36,139 nucleotides of DNA from Zancudomyces culisetae. Taxonomy: Eukaryota > Kickxellomycota > Harpellomycetes > Harpellales > Legeriomycetaceae. The stretch lies in contig LSSK01000928.1 in NCBI GenBank assembly GCA_001969505.1, forward strand, positions 1-36,139, given 5' to 3'. Both the position numbers and the translations under genes were made by a program. A model generated the notes under the pieces. That model did not search any database. It had not been told where the DNA came from and was given only the letters and a program-made list of their open reading frames with translations. Positions 19,641 to 29,667 of the stretch are shown here, piece by piece. How positions within the stretch are numbered: position 1 is the first letter of the stretch; each line of letters opens with the position of its first letter.

Positions 19641-20707
19641 TTACAACTTCATGTCTTTTAAAAACTTTTTAACTTTGCGCTCTAGCTGCCTTTCTGTTAA
19701 CTGCTGAACATTTAGCTTTATGTCCCAGAACATTGCCTATTTCACATTTGCACATTATTGTTAACATTTAACTCTTTTTGTAAACTCACTCACCATTTCC
19801 TTGAGCTTACTCCCCCCTTTTTTTTTACAAAGAAAAGTAAATAAAGAAAGAAAACAAGAGTGTATGTATTCGGGTATTACCTTGTAATCCAGCCCATGTT
19901 TATTTATCATTTCCTGAATAAATTTAACCTCGCCGTCCGAACTCCATCTCTCTGTCTTGGGTTTGGAGTCTGCCAAGCTCTGTAATTCTATAAAAATATA
20001 TTTATAATATCGGCATCAGTTTGCAATTCGCGTTCATACAACATCCATTTTCAAATATTCTTACTACCCAACAACCCCCCTCTTTTTTATGATTTGTATT
20101 TGGTTTTAGGGGAACGCTTTACAAAGTAAAAGTGAATAAACGCCAACGACTTACTTCTAGCAATATCTGTTTTAGGTTCTACTGGTGCTTTCTCTCTTTC
20201 GATCTCCTCCTCCTCCTCCTCCTCTTCTTCTTCCTCGCCCGCTTCTCCGGTTTCTGGAACTATAATCTTTTCAACTTTCCCCTTTGAATCACGCTTGATA
20301 ATACCATACCCTGCAGGTATGTATTTTTTCATTTCCTCTTCAGTTAATTCCTCATAGTTTTTACCTCCAAGTTGAGCGTATTCAACCTTTTGATCTTCAA
20401 GCATTTCTTCGATATCTGCAAACTCATTTTCCTCTGAAGCTACCTTTTGAGGTTCACCCTCTTGTTCTTCCTGTTGTTTCTTCTGGTATGAAGGAACATC
20501 TAACCAAAACTTTTTGTTGGCTCCTCCAGAAATGCCATTCAACTTTGAAACCAATCCAACACGTTTGTAGTTCTCTGCTACCGAGCCCTTTTTGTTCCAT
20601 CCATCCTTTAGTAAATGAAGACCCTTAAACTTGAGCTTTTTCTTGGGCTTTCCGCTCACCTTGAGCTTGGGATTCTTAAGCTTCTTTCTTGCTCTTGGAT
20701 TTGCCAT
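19641..20707 (-). CDS. NOP16: Nop16 ribosome biogenesis factor, three exons
   Basis: Nop16 is a nucleolar component of early 60S pre-ribosomes. The deduced exons are 20707-20155, 19987-19881 and 19736-19641, giving 251 residues against 231 in S. cerevisiae. The N-terminus is very basic (MANPRARKKLKNPKLKVSGK), with GWNKKGSVAENYKRVGLVSKLN typical of the family. The centre is acidic, with an unbroken Glu run coded by GAG/GAA repeats at about 20208-20237. The C-terminal part, split over exons 2 and 3, carries the diagnostic KPKTERWSSDGEVKFIQEM, HGLDYKAMFWDIKLNVQQLT and basic RKVKKFLKDM. Introns are 167 and 144 bases with GTAAGT and GTAATA donors. The splice phases agree. The S. cerevisiae gene has no intron. 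Without exon 3 the conserved end would be missed. Confidence 0.93.
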
Positions 20708-21676
20708 TTTGGTTTTAATTTAATACTTTTCCTTGCGTTTTATTTTAGCAGGGATCGAATTTCTATTTTCATAATGGGAAAAAAAAAGAAAAAAAAGAAA
20801 AAAATTTTTTTTGCCATCAATTGTAATGGAGAATCCACTACAAAACTCAAAAAAAATCCAACAGGTTGTGTGAAATTGAGTACGACACAACCCGTTCATA
20901 GACAGACCCCATAGACCCCATAGACATGGTCTATTAGCGATCATTAGAGTACTGCGGTAGTTACGTGAGCTGACTTGTGTCGTTATGACCAGTTGAAGTA
21001 GTCATGATTATTGCTTTATCTTTCTAATACAGTTCTTTTGCCAAAGAGCACATTTGATCATTTTAAGGATTAGCCTTAATGCTTTTTTTGGGGCATACTA
21101 ATAAAGTATAGTAAAAAAAAGTAGGGTGTTAGACACAGAAGCAAAGGTAGGCCTTTTCTGGTCTCCAATAAAATCAGAAACAAAGTTTTTGGGCTCGATT
21201 TACAAGCAAGGTTATTACTTTCTTTGAGATGGTTAAGCTCATATACATGTTGTGAGTACTTGTGTTTGAGTTTGTACGAATCACTACACTACTTTTTAAT
21301 ACTCATGACAATTTGTTGTATAGTCCCTGGCAATACCCACTATTCTTTGTACTTTCTCCCTAACATTTCAAAATTATAGCACATCTGTTATAAAACAAAA
21401 CAAAACAAAACAAAAAAGCCCAAATGTATCAAAGGTTAAGGAACGATTGCATAATAGTGGGTTTAGCAGTAGAAAGGGTTCTAAATCTCAAAAATATAAG
21501 AGTCCAACATGCTATATGATCTTTTTACCGTTTTTAGGATAGTATCACTAAGCCCAACTTGCGTACTTTCTGGGACTAATTACCAATACTCATTTATTTA
21601 CTGAGATTCAGATATTTTAGATTGGCCTTATGTTCATATACAAATGTACGAACTTACTCTCCTGAATTGAAAGTAG
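20708..21676. other. NOP16 upstream intergenic
   Basis: About 970 bases include an A-rich run at 20780-20805, two tandem ACCCCATAG units at 20906-20923 and an AAAAC array at 21392-21411. The NOP16 promoter should lie at the left end. I see no gene. Confidence 0.5.
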
Positions 21677-22148
21677 ATGGATGAATATGGTATGTATTAA
21701 TGCGTGTGGTAGTAGTGGTGGATCTTCTACTTTTTGCCTTTTTTTTTTTGAAAGTAGCAATCCTATGGCCAGAGAGCGAATATTTATTCTAGTCTCTGCT
21801 GATTTTGCGGATATGAACAGCCCCACTTTAGAGCTCTGGCGTATTATTTTGAAAATGCACAAACGCATGCTGAGTATGTTAATTCTTTTCTGATACTTCC
21901 AATGTACTTTTAAGCACCCATGACAACTACTGTTAAAAGACAATTCATTCTAATAAAACTGTGATTTTATCTCATCCGATTCTTTACGTTTTTTTGTAGC
22001 TTTTGAAACAACTTTACTCAATATTTGAGTTGAGCATTAGGCTTTTTTTTTTCCAGAGTTAATATCCATGATGGACAAACACTTGTCCCGCACAGATACC
22101 TGTTTCTCCACTTCTCTCGCCATACAACGGATATCGCTTAGCCTGTAA
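21677..22148 (+). CDS. Weak candidate: three-exon 61-residue helical protein
   Basis: I do not recognise this. Exon 1 is 21677-21689 (ATG to GTATGT donor). Exon 2 is 21793-21873, ending at a second GTATGT donor. Exon 3 is 22057-22148, entered after a ten-T run and CCAG. All phases agree and the chain ends at TAA. The product is a mostly helical peptide (PTLELWRIILKMHKRML, then KLISMMDKH), of the size of small coiled-coil complex subunits. Two consensus donors flanking an in-phase open exon are better than random. I could not match a family, and branch sites are unclear. It could be a real small gene or a coincidence. Confidence 0.3.
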
Positions 22149-22884
22149 TATAAAAGCGGATTTTTTTTAAATTCTCCACAAGACCTAGGCGGCCTAGGGC
22201 AATTTACAATTTATAATTCTGGGCTTAACATACACAAGAGTTTTCGTCGCAGAGATAATGGCTAGAACAGCGAAATAATTAATAGGGGAAGAAATGTGTT
22301 TTTATTAAAGCGTTTTCCCCAATATTTTGAATTAGGCCTAACTAACACAAATTCTGGTACTTGCTATATATGGGAAGCGGATAAACCATACTTGAATATA
22401 TATAATATAATTAAAGCGGGATTTTGTTATACTATGTGAGAAAACATGTTGAATTAGCGTGATATTCTAGAAAGTCCAATGGACCTGCGTGGTAATATGG
22501 TAGTTTTTTCTTTGAAGCATACTTTATTTGATTTAGTTAAATATCAACTGTTGTGTGTTTTGTGTTATAAAAAATAGCAAAAGTAGTATAATACGCATCA
22601 TAAACAATAGTTCAAATTTTTCGCAATTCATAACATGATATTTGTTATACATATATACTAATAGCACAGAGAAACGATACTAGCATCTACATTTATATTT
22701 ACATTTACATTCAAAGTTTTCTAACTCATTCGAATTAGAACCATTAGGTATTAGCGTACAACAGCACAACAACCCCATTAAACATAGCATCTAATACCAT
22801 TGCAACACCATAGTTACATTTACAACTTAACCAATATAATAATACACAAATCATCCATAATAAGTATTAAAAAAAAACATAATC
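22149..22884. other. Upstream region of the rhomboid-like gene
   Basis: About 740 bases of AT-rich sequence. Two copies of the palindromic word CCTAGG, separated by CGG, lie at 22194-22208. ACATTTATATTTACATTTACATT-like pyrimidine-purine repeats lie near 22685. No gene is seen; the promoter of the downstream gene is expected here. Confidence 0.5.
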
Positions 22885-25024
22885 ATGAGCAGAGGAAGGT
22901 TTATGTTTGATGTGATAAGCGAACACAGATCAAACGAAAAAATCCTAGATGGTTTGGGTATATCATGCGAATCATCAAACCCAAGCAAAGATAGCCAACG
23001 GGAAACTGGATCAACAAAGCTTTTGTATTCAAAAAACTTCAAAAAGGTTACTATTAATGGAGTCTCACATTATGCATTTGTATCCAACTCTCGAAATGTA
23101 GATCCACTAATGCGCTCTAATTCTAACCCACATAATCAAGACCTCAGAATTCAAGAACTGTACAACCGAAGTGCCAGCCTAGCCAACACTCCTTTATCTC
23201 TTGGTTATACGGGTAGCTATTCGGGGAGTATTTACAATGAAGATACACACAGCTCTATATCAGATATGCCTTTTGGCATAAGAGAGCATCTTTATACTGG
23301 TAACAGTAATTTATTGCCATACAACCACAATTTACTGAACAATCATTATAATATAGATTCCAACTTTAGAAACTATCTGGAAAAACCTGGGTCCAGGTGG
23401 AATTTACTATGTTGTACAGATCGCTCATTTTATCAACGAGCTAGAAAAAACTGGCTGGCTATCCTTATTTCTGTAGTACACATATTTTTTTTTATCAAGT
23501 TGGTGTACTTTAACACAATTGTTTCCAACAGACTCCTACACAAAACATCTGACACTAACATTATGTTTTTCAGACCCGAGGTAAGTTTATTTACTCTTTA
23601 TTTAACTACAAAAGCCTGTAGAACGTACAATGTGTCGTTTTTTTTTTTTTGCAAACTAGTACCTATAAAAGCAAATGAGTATGCTCTGGTAGTTTAGGAT
23701 GTACAAAATTAATGTGCTATTCCTCTTTTTTTTTGAGCTTTTTTTACTTCTTGAAAAGAATTAGCAAGATAATTTAAAAAGCGTTTCAACTGAACATTAA
23801 CCAAAAAATTTATAGACACTTGTTGCTGCCGGATCAGTGTTTGCTCCTTGTATGCGTGTTTCAACATTTTCAAACAAATCACAATTGCCATGCCCTGTTG
23901 TTTTTAATGAAGTACATGCAAAAAACTCGACACGACCACTAGATATATTTTGCAATATAGATTCATACTGTAGCCTGTTACAACATATTAAAAAAAACGA
24001 TACCACCAACACAAGCATTAAAGATACACTCACGGTTAAAAAAAAAATCGGTGACCTGGATTTCAAATACCAAAGTGGTAGATTTATCTACGGCATGATA
24101 ATTCCCTCTGGTCTTGTACAGCTAATTTTTATATTGATAGTAAATCTAACAGTTTTCATTGAAGTGCAGAAGCGGATCGGATCACTAATAACGTTGTTTG
24201 TGTATCTGTATTCTGGTATTACAGGATATCTATTTGCAGCAAATTATCTGTCAACAATAGCTGTAATCACGGGCCCAGTTCCATCTGCTTTTGGAATTTA
24301 CACTACTTACTTGATGTTATTTGCAAAAGACGTATTAATGGACTCCAGTAAAAACAACTATATGTTCAAGATGATTCCTTTTAAGGGAGTGGGCAGAAAA
24401 AACAACCACTACAAAGAACTAAATCCGCAATATACTAGGTTTTTTATTTATTTGCTGTTGATGGTTTTGTATGCTCTATCGCCGTTTTCATACTTTCTGT
24501 TGGTGATAGGTGGAATGGTTGGTGGGTTATTTTCAGTTTTGTTTGTCATTATCTGGGTAGGTGCCAACGATAGCAGTTGGAAAAAAAACGAGTCGGATAC
24601 CAATGATGTACATGTAGGAGCACTTCTACATACGGACAGTAGACATGATGTAGAGGATTTAAACTATGTCGCAGCGCATGGAAGTACTCAGTTAAATCTA
24701 ATTACTGGAAACAATGGCGATACGCCAAGTAAATATCTGAAGGCATATTCAAAGAATGTTAATACTGTTTCGGATAGACGACAGCTTATTCTAAAGGTAC
24801 TTATCAGAACAATGGTGTTTATCTCGCTACCACTTTATATTTGGTGTCTATACCATTCCTTTAAAAACAGACATATTTCAGGTCTACAGAAGCTGTATGG
24901 AGACAGAGTCACACCACACTATCAAAAAAGCCTGGAATTTGCAGAGTGTAGAGGTGCAAGTGGTTTATTGCGTTGGGCTATTGAGTATTTATCAGCAATA
25001 TGTGGAAAACAGAGTGCAGTTTAG
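22885..25024 (+). CDS. Rhomboid-fold pseudoprotease, iRhom-like, two exons
   Basis: Exons 22885-23580 and 23816-25024, joined in phase 0 across a 235-base GTAAGT...TATAG intron, give 634 residues. The order of parts matches large fungal rhomboids. A hydrophilic cytoplasmic N-terminus (about 185 residues) is followed by one helix at about 190-212, then a Cys-bearing lumenal loop (VFAPCM, LPCPV, FCNIDSYC). The multi-helix rhomboid core starts near 320. The active-site GxSx motif is replaced by GPVPSAFG at 385-392, with Val at the serine position. The histidine of the usual HIGG in helix 6 is Val in VIGG at 462-465. Both catalytic residues are therefore missing, as in metazoan iRhoms, which bind and route client membrane proteins. 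The helices look intact and it is not truncated. Loss may be lineage-specific; function is inferred only. Confidence 0.85.
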
Positions 25025-25440
25025 AAAAATTGCGAATTTTCAGACTACTCACCAAAAAATTGTATATTTTCTTTAGTATATAGTTATCTGATACGATTAT
25101 TTATTTCAGTAGAAAAATATTTTTTATTTTATATTTAATACTATTAAAAAAAAATAGCAGATATAATAGAAAAACAAATCGGTTATATTAAACAAGCAAT
25201 CTATTGTTATTCTGACAGTCAAACACAGTTACTGGCATAATTAAAACATTAAATAGCGCTCTTATAATATCCATATACAATTTCACCCAATATCCATGCC
25301 CTTTCGGCATATAAACTCCAGGAACACACAAATAATGAAACAGGAGGAATGTGGCAAATTGGAATAATGATCAACCCCCCCTCCCCAAGTATGCAATGTT
25401 CTCTTCCGCTCGCACTAGTGTCAAATTATTGTGGATAAGC
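25025..25440. other. Convergent spacer, rhomboid-like and SH3 genes
   Basis: These 416 AT-rich bases lie between two convergent stop codons. No gene is seen. Confidence 0.5.
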
Positions 25441-27694
25441 TTACACTGCTATGTTCTTGTTTTCATCAGTGGCCTCCAAGCATACAAGAGGAACAACGCC
25501 CATTTCCTGCTTGTCTACATTTTTAGCATAAGCCCAGCCATCAGAAAACACATTGAGAATCTTTATCTCGTCATTCAACGTTAATAGCAACTCGTCTTTT
25601 TCTTGAGGAAAGTATGCATATGCCACCTTATACGTCTTTCCTGTGCAGTCATCTTTTGTGATGTGATCATCACTGTTACTACATGTTTCAAAGGAGTCAG
25701 AGTTTGTACTGATACTTCGTGTTGAAGAATAGCTTGAATCGGTTACAGAAATTATGCTATTTCTATTCACTAATACCCTGGGTTGCCCTTTAAACTGTAC
25801 TAAACCATTTGTATTTTGTGTATATGTATTCGAATTCACACAATTGGATGAGGTGGACGCGCTGGGATTTTCTTCATTGTGTATTACACCCTTGTTGTTA
25901 TCGTTATCATTACCATTACCATTATCATGTGAAACAGTGGGAATATCGTTGTTAAGAAAGTTGTATATCGTTCCCTCTGTATTACTAACAAGCGCTGGAT
26001 TAAATGTAGTATATGTTTGAATGCTATTTTTTCTAGTACTACCATAGCTGGTCCTAGCATTCATATTTGAGCTTACATCAAAATCACTATCGTGTAATCT
26101 TCCAGTACCTACTGCTTGGTTATTATCAACCTCCATCTCTAACACGCTCTCTTTTTTCTTTTCACTATACCCCTTTCCAATATCCGAAGATAGTTCTAAA
26201 AAACTGGAGTCAAACGTATCCTTAAAAGTCAAAACGTTATCTAAAACATTCAAACTTTTGTGGGACTTTTCAGCTTCAACCCTGAAATTGGGCCCAGAAA
26301 TTTTGGTATCACTACATTCAGGATCAACTGGGTTTGTAGATTTTTTAATAGTGGCTTGCAGGTTGGTATATTCCCTATCCATTTCTTTGTTGTTCACTTC
26401 ATAGTTTTCAAATTTTTTAAGTGTAGAATACATGCTAATTGTCTTTTCCAGCCGCGGAAACTCGAGAACAGGTGTTTTGAAAGATTCGTCAATTGGCTTG
26501 TTTTCATTTATAGAAGAAAACTTGGGGTTAACAGTAGATGCGGTAAACCTTCTGTAGAATTTAGTTAGAGGCTTTTCCACAAAATTCATATCGGGGTTTA
26601 TGCTGCGTGTGGTTTCTGCTTCATAGCTGGATCTTTTCTCGTGTAGTTTGTCGTCTCCAAAATAGTTTTCTTCTAACTTTCTGTTGAGGTTTCTAAGTGC
26701 TCTCTGTTTTTTCATCATGCAGCCAAAAACTAACATTGCAACCACCAACATTGTTGCCAATATGGAGATAACTATGTTTTTTATGACTTCACTACCGCTC
26801 TTTGAGGGGATACTACATTTCCCTGTTGTGAATGCCCATATACAACAAGTATCAGTTGGATTGCTATTACAGGTCTTACAGAGTTCCTCTTCGTTGGAGT
26901 ATTTTCCATCTATTTAATTAAAAAGTTAGTCATAAGTAAAATTTGAGGGAGTAAAGCAAAATATCTAGTGTTAGCTCGAGAAGATTGGGATCACAAAAAT
27001 GTGTTTATATATCACAAGTTATTAAACCAGGTTTACCACATGGAGAAGCATCAGTAATGCGTAGGCTCAGGCAGCTATCACTTTCTCCATTGTACGGGCT
27101 ACTGGAGCACGTTTTCTGTGTACTTTCTAGTCCACCGATCATATTTGAGTTATTTTTACAGCTGTTGCTGTTCGCCAGAATCTTGGTCCAGGCACCTATG
27201 TAGTTGTAACACGAATCTTTACATATTTTTATGGCTTCATTTCGATTACACTCTCTGGCTGCACTGGTATCAAGAAGCCCTCTACAGATAACATCTGTTC
27301 TTCCTGAGACTGTTTCAAAGCCATAAATATCTTTACACCCAAATGCACTCTGTAGATTTTCCCTTTCAGCTGTAGAGTTGAAATATTGCAAAAAAACCCC
27401 ATCAAATTCATTAGAGTTACGGATCGAGTTTTCGCGTATGTTATTTATAGGAAAGTAAAAGTTGCCAAAGCTGGCACCGCAAAATTTAGAATTGCTTAAA
27501 GGAAAACACTTTTGAGATACATTGCCTCCAGCTGGGGTAATGTTGTTGCTAAGAGGGGGTTTTATTCCCCCAACACCTAACTTGTCAATAAAATATAACA
27601 GATCGCTGGATATTATATCTGAACCAAGCGCTGAAGTGCCAACTAGCACCATCAATGACACAACAGATGCTTTCACACTTTGTGTCTTTGTCAT
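25441..27694 (-). CDS. Single-pass membrane protein, Cys-rich ectodomain and Fus1-like SH3
   Basis: Exons 27694-27037 and 26909-25441 join across a 127-base intron (donor GTAAAC, branch GACTAAC, acceptor AATAG), giving 708 residues. A signal peptide (residues 1 to about 25) precedes an ectodomain with more than a dozen cysteines and several N-glycosylation sites. It includes QKCFPLSNSKFCG, CRGLLDTSAARECN and, after the junction, ELCKTCNSN...DTCC. A membrane helix at about 265-287 (IVISILATMLVVAMLVFG) is followed by a basic stop and a long Ser/Thr/Asn-rich cytoplasmic region. The C-terminus is an SH3 domain (KTYKVAYAYFPQEKDELLL, DGWAYAKN, MGVVPLVCLE). The SH3 resembles that of Fus1, the mating-fusion scaffold, but Fus1 of S. 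cerevisiae has only a short, mucin-like exterior. The role could be cell-surface sensing or fusion; this is inference. Confidence 0.85.
26910..27036 (-). other. Intron in the SH3 membrane protein gene
   Basis: Donor GTAAAC at 27036, branch GACTAAC about 20 bases before the AATAG acceptor ending at 26910. The junction codon becomes GAT and links two Cys-rich parts. Without splicing the ectodomain would stop about ten residues later, before the membrane helix, giving a secreted form. Confidence 0.8.
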
Positions 27695-29667
27695 CTTTTT
27701 GGTAATATTCTATGTTTCGTTTTCTTTTGCTTTCTTTAGATATGTGTTCATAAAAGTATTCCTTAGTGTATATAAAGCGGTTCTTATCCCCAACTCGCAT
27801 CAAAGTAATAATATGTATGTATAATAAGACGAAGAAAAAGGAGAAAAGGGTTTGTTTCGGCAAGGGAGGTTAGTAAAAGAATTTGGAATAGACATTCCGC
27901 GTTGGGTTAGTCTTCATATATGATATAGTGAATATTAGTTATAAAAAAAACTTTGTCCCTTAATGTAGTTTTATCACTGACGGTTCTATGTCAAAAAGTG
28001 TAAGCTATGGTTATACAAGACTGCCCTCTTGTTAGCGATTTGGCTGTCCATACGTATCGAATTATAGTCGTGATAAATGATTATGATGAGTTTTTTTTGT
28101 GTTATGGATGCATCCTTGGATAATTCAGCACTTTGTTTTTTTTTTAGGAGCTTATTGTGCAAAATTCGATAATCAAAAGGGTTTCTCTTATTAGAAATAA
28201 TAAAACACTAATCACAATACCATGAACAATAGGACTAAATATTGTCCATAATCTCGTTACAATTTTTTGATCTTATAAATAGCACACTTGTAGAGGATTT
28301 TTTTTTTCTTTTGCACCTGGAGCGGCCTTATTGGAAAGGAAGGTTAGGAGTAATTAAATAGTATCTTTTGAAGTGTTTGTACCCCAAATTTTGAATGGCC
28401 ACAAACAGAAAAACAAAAAGCTCAAAGACAAAAGACTCATAAATTATGTTATATTTTCAGCTCTTTGTTTCTCTACTTTGCTCTGCCACAGTGGTTAGTT
28501 GTTCTTTTATTTTTATTATTCCTATTTTCCCTGAACTGCCCATAAAATGCTTTTATACAACTCTCCAGTGTTTCTTTTCCGAAGAAGCAACAGATCAAAT
28601 TAATGGACCAACATAGGCTGTTGCAACTTTGCAAAAGTGAAACCTCAGCTTTTTTTTTCAAACCAGTCGCAGTATTGCGCTTTAACGAAAAAAAAAGCCA
28701 CACTTCTAAACCAGAAACCCCTCAAAAAACCATGTGTGATTGGGGATAACAACGATGTAGTTTCATATATTTATGTGCAATTGGGCTAAACGATATTAGA
28801 ACCTTTAAAGCTAATACTGAATAGTTATTCGCAACCAAAAAAAAATAGCTGCAATACTGAAATACTAGGACTGTGATTGAAATCTCACTCAACAAATGAA
28901 TTCTTTCCCCCATTTCTACTGTGGTTCGCCTATCTTAATAGTAAAAAAAAAGCCTTTGGGGAAAAACAAAGATCACAAAAGAAAGGCACTAGAAGCCTGG
29001 AGAATGTAAAAAAAGGGAGGGGAAGAAGGACGGTTTTCTGTATATATGTATTTCTTCCTTATGCATTTATAAGGAATATTCTGTTGTTAGTGCTAAGTGG
29101 ATGCAGTGTTACTGACTGTTGTAGTGCCTCAAGGGTTTATCGCGTTTCCCAATTACATTGCCAAAAAAAACTGCGATTCAGTTATTTGAGCAAGTTTGTA
29201 CAGCATCATCAAATTATATCTCACCAATGCTTTGTAGCCTCAATAAACCTTGCGTAGCGATGAGAACAGCAAGCTCTTGGCATTAAAGTGCAGTTTTGCT
29301 AGATGAGCTGATAATTCCGTTAACTATTTTAACCACCGTACTTGTGTAGCTTTGATGCTGCAGATCATAATTATAACACATTTAAGATTTAAGTTAATCA
29401 CTTTCTACTGATATGTAGTTGTTGATGGTGAGTATAGCGGCCAGCAAGGGCAAAGCTGAGAAAAGAAACAGAGATTATTCTAATGTGTGCACCGTTTTGG
29501 TTTCAATTTTATCTTTTTTTTTTGGTGAATAATTGGATCTAGATATGATTAAAAATTTTTCCTTCCGGAACGATTTTTGGCTATGTATCCAAATCAAGTT
29601 GTGTACATACATCAACACATAAATCAAGTCCCATAAATCCAGATAAGCACGCCATAGCGAGGATCAA
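27695..29667. other. Divergent intergenic region, 2 kb, no gene seen
   Basis: This is shared between the SH3 protein gene (leftward) and the PPR-like gene (rightward). It holds T runs near 28090, 28140, 28300 and 29515, and a hairpin (TTCCTTAT, six-base loop, ATAAGGAA) at 29055-29076. A 126-codon frame at 28877-29257 lacks a leading ATG and recognisable content. Confidence 0.5.

Noticed and set aside
28877-29257. 126-codon plus-strand open frame
   Set aside because: It has no early ATG, an unnatural composition with poly-Lys from A runs, and no recognisable motif.
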